Positions 19,922-28,341 of a stretch of DNA of 64,000 bases are shown here, piece by piece. Both the position numbers and the translations under genes were made by a program. A model generated the notes under the pieces. That model had not been told where the DNA came from, did not search any database, and was given only the letters and a program-made list of their open reading frames with translations. Where the stretch lies: the NCBI RefSeq assembly GCF_900114355.1, contig NZ_FOSS01000002.1:851277-915276 (forward strand), read 5' to 3'. This stretch comes from Lysobacter sp. cf310. GTDB lineage: Bacteria; Pseudomonadota; Gammaproteobacteria; Xanthomonadales; Xanthomonadaceae. Within the stretch, counting starts at the first letter, position 1. Every line of letters starts with the position of its first letter.

Positions 19922-20848
19922 ATGCACAGCCCGTCCTCGCCCGGCGCCCGCCGCCGCCACGCCACGATCGCCCTCGCGGTCGCCGCCCTCGCCTATCTGG
20001 CTTCGCTGTACGTGTTGCAGCGACTGCCGGGCGCGAGCCTGGCCGACCCGCTGTTCCTGTTCGGCGTGATCGGGGTGGCGTTCCCGGCGCTGGCCTGGGC
20101 GCTGACCCGCAAGCCGCGCCATCCGCCGCGTCCGCAGGGCCGCGCGCGCCTGCCCGGCGTGCTGCTGTATCTGGCGGTGTTCTCGCTATTGATTCTGGGC
20201 TGGGGCTTCAGCGCGCTCAACGAGGCGGTGCCCGAGGATCCGGCGCAGTCGATCGCCAAGCTCGCCTTGAAGCTGCTGACCATGGTGGTGCTGCCGGCCT
20301 GGCTGTTCCTGCGCCTGCGCGAGCGCGGCCCGGCGCCGTTCGGCGCGCGTCGGTTGTGGTGGGTGTTCGTGGCGATGGCCTTGGCTTATCTGGCGATGCA
20401 GGCGGTGTTCGGACGCGGCCTGATGTCGCTGTCGCAGCTCGCGCCGGCCGCGACCACGCTGTTGTGGGCGATCCCGCTGTGCTTCGTCTGGCAGACCGTG
20501 GAAGCGGGACTGTGCGAGGAACTGCTGTTCCGGCGCGTGCTGCAGGAGCATGTCGCCCTCGCGACCGGCTCGCAGGTCGCGGCGATCGCCTGGGCCTCGC
20601 TGCTGTTCGGCCTGGCGCACGCGCCGGGCCTGTACCTGCGCGGCGCCAGCCTGCTCGAAGGCGTGGCCGAGCCGACGCCGGGCTGGGCCATCGCCTATTC
20701 GATCGTGATGATCGCGCCGGCCGGCATCGCCTTCGGCGTGCTGTGGGCGCGCACGCGTTCGCTGTGGCTGATCGTGCCGCTGCACGGCATGGTCGATCTG
20801 ATTCCGCAGCTGGCGCCCTTCATCCGCGAGTGGACCGGCGCCGCCTGA
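19922..20848 (+). CDS. CPBP-family intramembrane metalloprotease
   Basis: A 308-aa protein with about eight helices. The CPBP (Rce1/abortive-infection) motifs are in place: EAGLCEELLFRRVL (EExxxR), then WASLLFGLAHAP, and LHGMVDL with the third His. The family includes CAAX proteases, bacteriocin-immunity proteins and Abi proteins; without a partner gene its role here is open. The start at 19922 is chosen from the short polar N-terminus before the first helix; ATG at 19913 is in another frame. Convergent with the next gene, with stops 12 bp apart. Confidence 0.88.
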   Translation: MHSPSSPGARRRHATIALAVAALAYLASLYVLQRLPGASLADPLFLFGVIGVAFPALAWALTRKPRHPPRPQGRARLPGVLLYLAVFSLLILGWGFSALNEAVPEDPAQSIAKLALKLLTMVVLPAWLFLRLRERGPAPFGARRLWWVFVAMALAYLAMQAVFGRGLMSLSQLAPAATTLLWAIPLCFVWQTVEAGLCEELLFRRVLQEHVALATGSQVAAIAWASLLFGLAHAPGLYLRGASLLEGVAEPTPGWAIAYSIVMIAPAGIAFGVLWARTRSLWLIVPLHGMVDLIPQLAPFIREWTGAA

Positions 20849-20860
20849 GGCGTGGCGCGC

Positions 20861-21838
20861 TCAGGCGATCGGCAGATCTTCGTCCGCGCGGCACAGGGCA
20901 TCGTGCAGTTGGCGTATGTCGTCGGCCTTGGGATCGGCGACGCCGGAGCCGAACGTCGCCACGTAACGGCAGGCGCCGTAGTTCAAGGCGGCCTGCGCGT
21001 ACTCGGCCAACCAGGCCTGACGTTCGCGCAGTTGCGCGTGCTCGGACGTCCACACCGCCGTGGGCGGCACGATCTTGCGCTTTAGGCCCACGCGCCAGTG
21101 CTTGGGGCTCACGCGCGCGCGGAAACAGTTCTGCACCGCGCACATGGTCGCGTACAGCGGGTCGGCGCCGAGCGCGCGGAAACTTTCGACGACTTCCGGC
21201 TCGCGCGGTCCGAAGGTGCGGTGCAAGGCCAGCAGGCGAAACCCGGCCGGGGTGCGGTACAGACGCAGCAGCCAGTCCGGGCGCGCGGCGACGAAGGCAT
21301 CGATGCGATGACGCGCGCGCGCCTCCGGCCCGCCGTTGGCGGCGTGGGCGCGCTTGCGCAACCAGCCGACGACGACCATGGCGACGATGAAGCCGGCGAA
21401 CAACGCGCCGATGCCGTAGCCGATGGAGCGCGTCCACAGCCCCAGCGCCAGCGCGATCGCGGCCACCACCGCCACCGCCGTCCTCGACAGTCCGTCGTTG
21501 ACCGGCTCGTCGAAATCGACGTCCGCGAACAGCACGTCCGGGGTGTTGAGGCACAAGGCGCCATAGCTGTTGCGGGTGATCACCGCATCGCCGTGGCGGT
21601 CGACGATCTCTTCGCGGATCGGCAGGCCTTGGGCGCCGCCGTAGCCGACCTTGCGCTCCAGCCGCGGCAGGCGTTCGCCGGCGACGATGCGGTCGAAGGC
21701 CTCGCGCACGCGCGCATCGGCATGCGCCTGGGCCTCGGCCGGGCCGACGTCCGACCAGCCGAAGCGGCGCACGGTGATCTGACGACGGTGCGTGCGCTGC
21801 TGCAGGCGCGCCTCCGCCCAATAGGCTGGAACGATCAT
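20861..21838 (-). CDS. Hypothetical protein with two central membrane helices
   Basis: A 325-aa protein: an N-terminal soluble region with RLERKVGYGGAQGLPIREEI and LCLNTPDVLFADVDFDEP, a central helical hairpin (VAVVAAIALALGLW, IGALFAGFIVAMVVVGWL), and a C-terminal region with LLRLYRTPAGFRLLALHRTF and VQNCFRARVSPKHWRVGLK. The DVLFADVDF plus YRTPAGFR pairs are striking: an acidic strand before an Arg-rich one could form a nucleotide-binding or primase-like palm, interrupted here by a membrane hairpin. That is only a shape resemblance; no family is assigned. The gene is isolated. Confidence 0.65.
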   Translation of the reverse strand: MIVPAYWAEARLQQRTHRRQITVRRFGWSDVGPAEAQAHADARVREAFDRIVAGERLPRLERKVGYGGAQGLPIREEIVDRHGDAVITRNSYGALCLNTPDVLFADVDFDEPVNDGLSRTAVAVVAAIALALGLWTRSIGYGIGALFAGFIVAMVVVGWLRKRAHAANGGPEARARHRIDAFVAARPDWLLRLYRTPAGFRLLALHRTFGPREPEVVESFRALGADPLYATMCAVQNCFRARVSPKHWRVGLKRKIVPPTAVWTSEHAQLRERQAWLAEYAQAALNYGACRYVATFGSGVADPKADDIRQLHDALCRADEDLPIA

Positions 21839-22022
21839 TCGTGCTCACGGTCCCCGGTTCGGTCGCCGATTCTAGCCTTGGCCGGACCGGGCGCCATCGC
21901 CATGCCGGCGCCTACTACCGATGGCACCGACTTTGCACGCTCTGGCCATAAGACCGGTGCCTCCGCCCCCCCAATCCACGCCGCCGTCGGCGGACGCGTC
22001 CTGAATCCGACACAGGTCACGT
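21839..22022. other. Intergenic region without a supported gene
   Basis: This 184-bp divergent intergenic stretch separates the hypothetical protein from the leader of the CsgG-type gene. I find no repeat or operator in it. Confidence 0.5.
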
Positions 22023-22169
22023 TATTATGGGCGAGTGAGTCGCCATGCCCGCCGGTCCGCCGTCGGCACGCTCGCTTGGGGACCGACCCTCCGCCCGATG
22101 GCCCGCCATCGCGGCGACGGCCGGACAGGACGAACGGACTCCACGGGTGCCGGCACATGCCGGCTTTTT
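22023..22169 (+). promoter_or_regulatory. Possible leader RNA with terminator upstream of the CsgG-type gene
   Basis: TATTAT at 22023-22028 could serve as -10. A roughly 140-nt segment follows with a CGATGG/CCATCG hairpin, then the intrinsic terminator at 22149-22169 just 28 nt before the start codon. This order is that of an attenuated leader or of a small RNA in front of the gene. No known riboswitch class is recognised. Confidence 0.4.
22149..22169 (+). terminator. Intrinsic terminator upstream of the CsgG-type gene
   Basis: GCCGGC-ACAT-GCCGGC followed by TTTTT is a compact Rho-independent terminator. It lies in front of, not behind, a gene, so it can either end a short RNA or attenuate transcription into 22197. 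Confidence 0.65.
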
Positions 22170-22196
22170 CGTAGTCGTTGAAGGAATAACCGCACA

Positions 22197-23177
22197 ATGA
22201 AGACCGCACACAGGGGCATCTCGCTCGGCAGCGCCTCGCTGCTGGCATGCGCGCTGGGCCTGGGCCTGACGCTGACCGCCACCCCCGCTTCGGCGCAGCG
22301 CAAGAGCGCGCAGGAACAGCGCGCCGAGAAGACCGCGCAGATTCCGACCTGCAGCAAGAGCCTGGGCACGATCTCGGTCATCGAGCCCGAGGATTCGGTC
22401 AACTGGTGGACCGGCCAGCAGCTGCCCGCGCCCAGCAAGCTGATCAAGGTGTTCGTGAACAAGTCGCGCTGCTTCACCCTGGTCGACCGCGGCGCCGGCA
22501 TGGACATGGCCATGCGCGAACGCGAACTCGCCGCCAGCGGCCAGCTGCGCGGCCGCTCCAACGTCGGCAAGGGCCAGATCAAGGCCGCCGACTACGTGCT
22601 GGTGCCCGACCTGATCGCGCAGAACAACGACGCCGGCGGCAATGCCATCGGCGGCCTGCTCGGCGGCTTGATCGGCGGCAAGGCCGGCGCGGTCGCGGGC
22701 AACCTCAACTTCCGCAAGAAGACCGCGGACGTGGTGCTGACCCTGACCGACGTGCGCTCTTCCGAGCAGGTCGCGATGGCCGAAGGCCACGCCAAGAAGA
22801 CCGACATCGGATTCGGCGCCAGCGGCGCGCTGTTCGGCAGCAGCGGCCTGGGCGGCGCGGGCGTGTCGGGCTATGCCAACACCGAACTGGGCCAGGTCAT
22901 CACCCTGGCGTATCTGCAGGCCTACACCGACCTGGTCGGCGAACTCGGCGGCGTGTCCGGCAATGCCTCGGCGTCCAACGCCCAGCAGGCCGTGACCGTG
23001 GTCAAGCCCGGCCGCCTGTACACCGACGCCAGCGGCAAGGGCAAGGTGGTGCGTTCGCTCGACGTCGGCATGATGCTCTACCCCACCGGCAACAAGCAGG
23101 GCGCGATGTGGGAAGTCGAGGACGAGATGGGCAACAAGGGTTGGGTGACCTCGCTGGCGCTCGAACTGTCCAAGTAA
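22197..23177 (+). CDS. CsgG/HfaB-like protein with C-terminal SH3-type domain
   Basis: A 326-aa exported protein. After a signal peptide (residues 1-33, ending TPASA) comes a region with TCSKSLGTISVIEPED and LIKVFVNKSRCFTLVDRGAG followed by ADYVLVPDLI, the layout of CsgG-family proteins. A glycine-rich NAIGGLLGGLIGGKAGAVAG stretch (about 142-161) resembles the membrane-inserting strands. The last 60 residues (TVVKPGRLYTDASGKGKVV, then GWVTSLALELSK) look like a bacterial SH3 domain that binds cell-wall or peptide ligands. No lipobox Cys follows the signal peptide, unlike E. coli CsgG. Curli genes are not nearby. AAGGAA is 11 nt before the ATG. Confidence 0.82.
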   Translation: MKTAHRGISLGSASLLACALGLGLTLTATPASAQRKSAQEQRAEKTAQIPTCSKSLGTISVIEPEDSVNWWTGQQLPAPSKLIKVFVNKSRCFTLVDRGAGMDMAMRERELAASGQLRGRSNVGKGQIKAADYVLVPDLIAQNNDAGGNAIGGLLGGLIGGKAGAVAGNLNFRKKTADVVLTLTDVRSSEQVAMAEGHAKKTDIGFGASGALFGSSGLGGAGVSGYANTELGQVITLAYLQAYTDLVGELGGVSGNASASNAQQAVTVVKPGRLYTDASGKGKVVRSLDVGMMLYPTGNKQGAMWEVEDEMGNKGWVTSLALELSK

Positions 23178-23202
23178 GTCCATCGCCGTCGCGATGAAGC
23201 AG

Positions 23203-23225
23203 GGGCCGCCGCGAGGCGGCCCTTT
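23203..23225. terminator. Terminator between convergent genes
   Basis: GGGCCGCC-GCGA-GGCGGCCC followed by TTT on the plus strand, placed between the stops of the CsgG-type gene and the AAA ATPase gene; probably serves the plus-strand gene. Confidence 0.7.
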
Positions 23226-23235
23226 GCTTTGCGGC

Positions 23236-24396
23236 TCAGCGTTCCGGCCAATGCCAGGCGGGCGCGTCGAGCAGGCCTTGCCCGGCCAGGGTGGTGCGGC
23301 TCATGGCCTTCTCCAGGCGCAGGGTGTTGCAGCCGGGTTCCTGCTCCAGCGCCGCGATCAAACGGGTCGCGTGCGAGACCACCCAGACCTGGGTGCGGCG
23401 CGCGGCGTGCGCGATCAGACGCGCCAGCGCCGGCAGCAGATCCGGATGCAGGCTGGTCTCGGGCTCGTTGAGCACCATCAGCGGCGGCGGCCGCGGCGTG
23501 TGCAGGGCCGCGATCCACAACAGATAGCGCAGGGTGCCGTCGGACAGCTCGGCCGCCGACAGCGGCCGCAGCAGGCCGTGCTGGCTGAACTCCAGACTGA
23601 AGCGGCCGTCGGCGCCGACCACGTCCACGCGCGCGCCCGGGAACGCGTCGGTCACCGCGGCGTGCAGCGCCTGCGGATCGCCGATCTCGACGATGGTCTG
23701 CCAGGCCGCGGCGAGGTCGCGGCCGTCGTGGCTGAGCACCGGCGTGCGCGTGCCCAGCTGCGGCAGGCGCGCCGGCGAGTCGCCGTCGGCGCGGAAGTGA
23801 TCGTAGAAGCGCCAGCCGCGGATGGTCTCACGCAGGCTCAGCACCTCCGGCGCGCCGACCGGGTCGGCGATCTGGCCGTACAGGCTTTCGTAGGCGTTGA
23901 GGTGTTCGGCGACCACCCGCCAGCCGCGGCCGTCGCGCACGCGCGCGCTCGCGCCGCGACGATCGACCAGCAGATTGGACGCGCGCAGGAACGGCCCGCT
24001 CCAGATCGCCTCGCGCTTGATTTCGGGATCCAGCGAAAACGCCGACAGCGACGGCGGCGGCAAGCCGAGATCGATCGCGTAACCGAATTCGTCGCCGGCG
24101 AAGCCCAGGCGCAGCGACACCGCTTTCTGGCGCGCCGCGCCCTGCACCGGCACTTCGCCGCGCTGCATGCGCGCCGACAATTCCTCGGGCCCGGCCCAGA
24201 GCGTCGAGCGCAGGCCGCCTTCGCGCGCCAGCGCCGGCACCACCCCGCCCTGCGCGGTCTCGGCGAGCAGGCGCAATGCGCGGTAGAGGTTGGACTTGCC
24301 GCTGCCGTTGGCGCCGGTGACCAGGTTCAGGCGCCCCATCGGCACGACCAGGTCGTGCAGAGAGCGGTAGTGGGCGATCGCGAGCGTGCTCAGCAT
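23236..24396 (-). CDS. AAA-family ATPase (OLD/RecF-like)
   Basis: A 386-aa SMC/RecF-type ATPase: MLSTLAIAHYRSLHDLVVPM start, Walker A NLVTGANGSGKSNLYRAL, LSDGTLRYLLWIAAL signature, Walker B LMVLNEPETSLHPDLLPALA and a VWVVSHATRL motif. Such stand-alone ATPases include the OLD-like group, often near phage-defence genes. No toprim or nuclease domain or partner gene is seen, so it is a putative ATPase only. The ATG at 24396 gives the family's N-terminus. Confidence 0.88.
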   Translation of the reverse strand: MLSTLAIAHYRSLHDLVVPMGRLNLVTGANGSGKSNLYRALRLLAETAQGGVVPALAREGGLRSTLWAGPEELSARMQRGEVPVQGAARQKAVSLRLGFAGDEFGYAIDLGLPPPSLSAFSLDPEIKREAIWSGPFLRASNLLVDRRGASARVRDGRGWRVVAEHLNAYESLYGQIADPVGAPEVLSLRETIRGWRFYDHFRADGDSPARLPQLGTRTPVLSHDGRDLAAAWQTIVEIGDPQALHAAVTDAFPGARVDVVGADGRFSLEFSQHGLLRPLSAAELSDGTLRYLLWIAALHTPRPPPLMVLNEPETSLHPDLLPALARLIAHAARRTQVWVVSHATRLIAALEQEPGCNTLRLEKAMSRTTLAGQGLLDAPAWHWPER

Positions 24397-24553
24397 GGGC
24401 GCAGGGTATCGAATCGGAAGGGCATTGGAGCCCGGCCGCATCTCAGGCCCTGCGACCTGCCGGCGGCGTTTCATCCGACCTTGAGCCCGACGCTGGCATG
24501 ATCCGCCGGCCAGTCGCCACGGCTGCGCACCTGTCCGCAGACACGGAGGATGT

Positions 24554-24913
24554 ATGAGCTACGTCGATGGTTTCGTCCTGGCGGTACCGCGCAAGAACCT
24601 CACCGCCTACAAGCGCCTCGCCCGCAAGTCCGGCAAGGTCTGGCGCGAGCACGGCGCGCTCGCCTACGTCGAATGCGTCGCCGACGACGTCAAGCCGGGC
24701 AAGGTCACCTCCTTCCCGCAGGCGGTGAAGCTCAAGACCGACGAGGTGGTGGTGTTCTCCTGGGTGGTCTACAAATCGCGCGCCCAGCGCGACAAGGTGC
24801 TGGAAAAGGTCATGAAGGACCCGCGCCTGGGCGACACCATGGACCCGAAGAAGCTGCCCTTCGACGGCATGCGCATGTTCTGGGGCGGGTTCAAGCCGAT
24901 CCTGGAACTGTAA
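24554..24913 (+). CDS. DUF1428 domain protein
   Basis: A 119-aa cytosolic protein matching DUF1428 over its whole length: YVDGFVLAVPRKNLTAYKRL, HGALAYVECVADDVKPGK, VVFSWVVYKSRAQRDKVLEK and KKLPFDGMRMFWGGFKPIL. The family adopts a dimeric ferredoxin-like fold; no reaction is known. GGAGGA directly precedes the ATG. Its stop overlaps the 3' end of the convergent LuxR-type regulator by 23 bp. Confidence 0.93.
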   Translation: MSYVDGFVLAVPRKNLTAYKRLARKSGKVWREHGALAYVECVADDVKPGKVTSFPQAVKLKTDEVVVFSWVVYKSRAQRDKVLEKVMKDPRLGDTMDPKKLPFDGMRMFWGGFKPILEL

Positions 24914-25592
24914 GCGCGCGCGCCCGGAAGCCCGCGTCCGGCGCGTCGGGATGGCGCGGCGGCGGCGTTAGCCCGAGCGCGGCCGAACGCACCGCGGCCT
25001 GAGTGCGGTGGCAGACGCCCAGCTTGGCCAGGATGTGCTCGACATGGGTCTTGGCGGTGCCGCAGGCGATGCCGAGGCGGTCGCCGATCTGGCGGTTGGT
25101 CAGTCCCTGCGCGAGCAAGGCCAGCACCTGGCCCTCGCGCTCGGTGAGGCGTTCGTCGATCGGAAAGTGCGCGGCCTCGCCGGCGCGCACGCCCTTGGCC
25201 AACGGACGCTCGCGCCAGGCGCGCTGGATCGCGCCCAGCAATTCGGCGCGCGTGGCGTCCTTGAACACGTAGGCCTGCGCGCCGGCGCTGCGCGCCTCGC
25301 GCACGTGCTCCAGGCTGTCGTGCAGGCTGATCACCACGATGTCGCGCGTGAGCGGCTGCCAGGCCAGATGGCGCAGCACCTGGCAGCCGTCGATGCCGGC
25401 CATGCGCACGTCCAGCAGGATCAGGTCCGGGCGCAGGCGCTCGGCCAGCTCGATCGCGGCGCCGCCGTCGCCGGCTTCGGCGATCACCTGCAGCCAACGC
25501 AGGCCGCCCAATAGCGTGCGCAAGCCGGCACGCATGATCTCGTGGTCGTCCACGATCAACACACGCAAGGGCAGGTTCACAACGATCGGCAT
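24891..25592 (-). CDS. LuxR/NarL-family response regulator, orphan
   Basis: A 233-aa response regulator. The receiver has RVLIVDDHEIMRAGL (D15, D16) and the phospho-acceptor Asp61 in LILLDVRMAGIDG; the Lys of the KD pair is in YVFKDA. The C-terminal HTH reads LTEREGQVLALLAQGLTNRQ, then IGDRLGIACGTAKTHVEHIL. No sensor kinase gene adjoins it. GGAGGG before the ATG at 25592 fixes the start. The 3' end overlaps the convergent DUF1428 gene. It is divergent from the carbonic anhydrase gene, which may or may not be a target. Confidence 0.9.
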   Translation of the reverse strand: MPIVVNLPLRVLIVDDHEIMRAGLRTLLGGLRWLQVIAEAGDGGAAIELAERLRPDLILLDVRMAGIDGCQVLRHLAWQPLTRDIVVISLHDSLEHVREARSAGAQAYVFKDATRAELLGAIQRAWRERPLAKGVRAGEAAHFPIDERLTEREGQVLALLAQGLTNRQIGDRLGIACGTAKTHVEHILAKLGVCHRTQAAVRSAALGLTPPPRHPDAPDAGFRARALTVPGSA

Positions 25593-25889
25593 GCGGTCTC
25601 CCTCCGGCGAGCTCGGCGTGCGGACGCGCGCCCGATACCGCCGCCGCAGCGTCCGGCTCGAACGCGCGGCCACCGACGTCCCCGGGTCGCGGCGGTCCGC
25701 AGCGGCCATCCACGCCCAGCATCGCGCGGAACCCCTGTCCACGGCCGATCTTCCGGCCGCGCGGTCGGCGAGAACAGCCACGCGAATCACACTACGGCGC
25801 GAAAGTACGGCCAGACATACGCCGATCGGCAGAGCCGCGCTCCGCTGTTCAGCGGGCGTAGGCGCCGCGGGCGGGGGCTAGTTTGCGGC

Positions 25890-25922
25890 AGCCGCGATGG
25901 CAAGCTGGACTGCATCGCGGCT
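25890..25922 (+). repeat. Inverted repeat in the carbonic anhydrase leader
   Basis: AGCCGCGATG and CATCGCGGCT (10 bp, 13-nt loop), ending 26 bp before the ATG at 25949. It could fold in the 5' leader or bind a dimeric regulator. The rest of 25593-25889 shows no gene. Confidence 0.5.
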
Positions 25923-25948
25923 CCATCCCATCGCATCCGGAGCCCGAT

Positions 25949-26728
25949 ATGACACGTCGACTGTCGCTTTTATCCATCATTTGCACGTCTTTATTACTCA
26001 CCTCGGCCAGCGTCGCCGCCGAGCTGCCGCACTGGGGCTACGAACACGGCACCGTCGACTGGGGCGACCTGCATCCCAGCTACGCGCTGTGCTCCTCCGG
26101 CACGCGCCAATCGCCGATCGACGTGATCCGCGCCAACGCGCGCGTCATGAGCCTGCCCAGCCTGACCTTCAATTACTCGACCTCCGCCAACGTCACGGTC
26201 GTCAACGCCGGCCACACCATCCGCACCGACATGCCGGCCGGCAATACGCTGAGCGTCGCAGGCCGGACCTACAAGTTGGACCAGTTCCACGTCCACACGC
26301 CCAGCGAGAACTACATCGACGGCGAGCAGTACCCGCTGGAGCTGCACTTCGTGCATACCGCCACCGACGGTTCGGGCGCGATCGCGGTGGTGGGCGTGCT
26401 GTTCGACGAGGGCGCGCGCGATCCGCAGCTGGACAAGATCATCGCCGCGATGCCCGCGCACGAAGGCCAGTCGGCACCGGCGCGGGCGCTGAACCTGCGC
26501 GCCCTGATCCCGAGCGGACGCAGTTATCGCTTCAGCGGCTCCCTGACCACGCCGGACTGCCGCGAGAACCTCGCCTGGCATGTGATGGGCAGGGTTCGTA
26601 CCGCCAGCCTGAGCCAGCTGGCCGCGTTCTCGGCGCGCTTCAGCGGACCCGAGTTTCCGCAGGGCAACCGCCGTCCCGTGCAACCCCTGAACGGCCGCCC
26701 CGTCAGCACCGAGGCCGGCGGCGACTGA
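25949..26728 (+). CDS. Alpha-class carbonic anhydrase, periplasmic
   Basis: A 259-aa alpha-carbonic anhydrase. A signal peptide (residues 1-24, ending SVAA) targets it to the periplasm. HWGYEHGTVDWGDLHPSY, SGTRQSPIDVI, the zinc ligands H114 and H116 (DQFHVHTPSEN) and H133 (ELHFVHT) and LTTPDCRENLAWHVM are all intact; C48 and the Cys of TPDC can form the usual disulfide. It interconverts CO2 and bicarbonate. The gene is solitary. Confidence 0.95.
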   Translation: MTRRLSLLSIICTSLLLTSASVAAELPHWGYEHGTVDWGDLHPSYALCSSGTRQSPIDVIRANARVMSLPSLTFNYSTSANVTVVNAGHTIRTDMPAGNTLSVAGRTYKLDQFHVHTPSENYIDGEQYPLELHFVHTATDGSGAIAVVGVLFDEGARDPQLDKIIAAMPAHEGQSAPARALNLRALIPSGRSYRFSGSLTTPDCRENLAWHVMGRVRTASLSQLAAFSARFSGPEFPQGNRRPVQPLNGRPVSTEAGGD

Positions 26729-26807
26729 GCGCGCGCGGCCGCGGCTTTACCCTGCGCGGCGGTGCTGAAACAATCGGGCGCATCCGCACTACCGTCGGGG
26801 AGGACGG

Positions 26808-28280
26808 ATGCGCTCGAATCTCAGCTGGTGGCTGGCGTTGCTGATGACGCCCGGCCTGTCGTCCTGCGGCGAACCCGACGCGGGCGCGCCCGTCGCCGAC
26901 GGCGCGGGCGCCCGCGTGGCTTTCGCCGACCCCGCCGCCAGCCGGGTCAGCGTCGAACGCGGGCCCTTGCCGGCCCGCTATTCCGCGGCGCTGCCGTCCA
27001 CGGCCGCGGACATGCAAGGCTGGTGGGAAGACCGCGACCGCTTTCCGCCGATCATGCACGCCAGCGACGGCATCGCCAGCGGCGACGCCGGCTGGATGGC
27101 ACGCCTGCGCCGCAGCGCCGACGAGGTGCCGGCCGCGGACGTCGCGGCCTGGACCGAACAGTGGCAGCAGCGCCTGCGCTATCGCGTTTCGACGCCGGCG
27201 TTCTGCACGGCCGCGCGCGCGATCGCCGCCGAGCCCGACTCGACCTTGCGCCGCACCCTGATGCCGGCCTTCGCCGAGGGCTGCGCCGGCCCCGCGGACA
27301 GCGCCGCCGTGCTGCGAGCGGACACGCCGGACGCCGCGGTGCTGGCGTACTACGACGAACGCGATCAGGTCTCCGAACGCCCGCCCTTCCATCCTCGCCT
27401 GGAACGCAGCGCGCGCGCCGCGATACTGGGCGAGGACGAGGCGCTCGCACGTAAGGCGGCCTTCGTGCTGGCGGAGCTGCAGCAAGCCGACGCCACGGCG
27501 ACGCTGGAACGGCTGCACGCGCAGATCCGCGACCAGGAGCGCGCCGACGAAGTCGCTATGGCCTTCGCGCACGCCGCCAACGGCGCCGGCCAGACCCAGT
27601 TGCAGGCAGCCTGCGCGCGTCGCGTCGACGATCCGGTGTGCACCGCGCTGCGCAAGCCGCGCACCCCGCCGGCGCCGGACGAGGCCTCGGCGCCCAAGCC
27701 CGCCGCCCTGGCCCAGGTGCGCGCGCGCATCGATCAATTGCAGGGTTTAGGCTTCGTGCGCGCCGGCGAGGTCGATCCGACTCAGGTCGAGGGCGCGGAT
27801 GCGGAGGCGGTGCTGCAAGCGGCCGGTTACGCGCACTGGTTCGATGTCGAGACCGGCCAGTTCCCGAACGCGCACGACAGCCTGCTGCGCGAACTCGCCG
27901 CGCTGGTGCGGCCGTCGCTGAACGGGGTCGTGTTCGAGGAGATCGCGCCCGCGGACGACGAGGGCCCCTATCAGCTGGTCGCCTACGCCGACGGCATGAT
28001 CTACCGCACCCGCGCCGAGAACCAGGGCGACTGGTACGACGTCGACGCCGTGCTGCGCCTGCTGGACGCGCTGCTGCAGGCACGCAAATCCCAGGACCGC
28101 TACCTGGCGCTGGAGACCGGCGATCAGACCCTGATCGTGGTCGGCGGGCCGCGCGCCGCGATCGACGCAGCGCTGCGGCAGAAGCTGCTCACGCCGGGCG
28201 ACCCGGCCGAGGCCGAGCGCGCGGGGAAGGCGTTCGAGACGCAGGTGCTGCAGCAGTTGCGCAGCAAATCCGGTAACTGA
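26808..28280 (+). CDS. Hypothetical lipoprotein-like protein
   Basis: A 490-aa protein with an N-terminal signal sequence whose core ends in a plausible lipobox (LSSC, Cys20). The remainder is Ala-rich and helical, with a segment resembling repeat scaffolds (ARKAAFVLAELQQADATATL) and a C-terminal mixed domain (LIVVGGPRAAIDAALRQKLL). No catalytic signature is seen and no family is assigned. It is not obviously linked to the carbonic anhydrase 79 bp upstream, but the shared direction allows cotranscription. A terminator follows at 28299-28328. Confidence 0.68.
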   Translation: MRSNLSWWLALLMTPGLSSCGEPDAGAPVADGAGARVAFADPAASRVSVERGPLPARYSAALPSTAADMQGWWEDRDRFPPIMHASDGIASGDAGWMARLRRSADEVPAADVAAWTEQWQQRLRYRVSTPAFCTAARAIAAEPDSTLRRTLMPAFAEGCAGPADSAAVLRADTPDAAVLAYYDERDQVSERPPFHPRLERSARAAILGEDEALARKAAFVLAELQQADATATLERLHAQIRDQERADEVAMAFAHAANGAGQTQLQAACARRVDDPVCTALRKPRTPPAPDEASAPKPAALAQVRARIDQLQGLGFVRAGEVDPTQVEGADAEAVLQAAGYAHWFDVETGQFPNAHDSLLRELAALVRPSLNGVVFEEIAPADDEGPYQLVAYADGMIYRTRAENQGDWYDVDAVLRLLDALLQARKSQDRYLALETGDQTLIVVGGPRAAIDAALRQKLLTPGDPAEAERAGKAFETQVLQQLRSKSGN

Positions 28281-28298
28281 AGGCCCGGCGTCGAAAGC

Positions 28299-28328
28299 GC
28301 GAACGGCCCGCCAGCGCGGGCCGTTCGC
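28299..28328. terminator. Terminator between convergent genes
   Basis: GCGAACGGCCCGC-CAGC-GCGGGCCGTTCGC is a 13-bp perfect stem with a 4-nt loop placed between the stops of the lipoprotein-like and MATE genes; GTTT follows on the plus strand. It likely serves both. Confidence 0.75.
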
Positions 28329-28341
28329 GTTTGCGCTTCGC

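Noticed and set aside
19922-20848. CPBP protease as bacteriocin immunity protein
   Set aside because: No bacteriocin precursor or ABC exporter gene is seen within several kb.
22030-22170. 6S RNA, 4.5S RNA or RNase P RNA in the leader before the CsgG-type gene
   Set aside because: The conserved cores of these RNAs (for instance the GGUCAGGUCCGGAAGGAAG core of 4.5S RNA) are not present; kept only as an unassigned leader.
23236-24396. AAA ATPase as part of a phage-defence system
   Set aside because: No nuclease, methyltransferase or other effector is adjacent; its neighbours are DUF1428 and CsgG-type genes.
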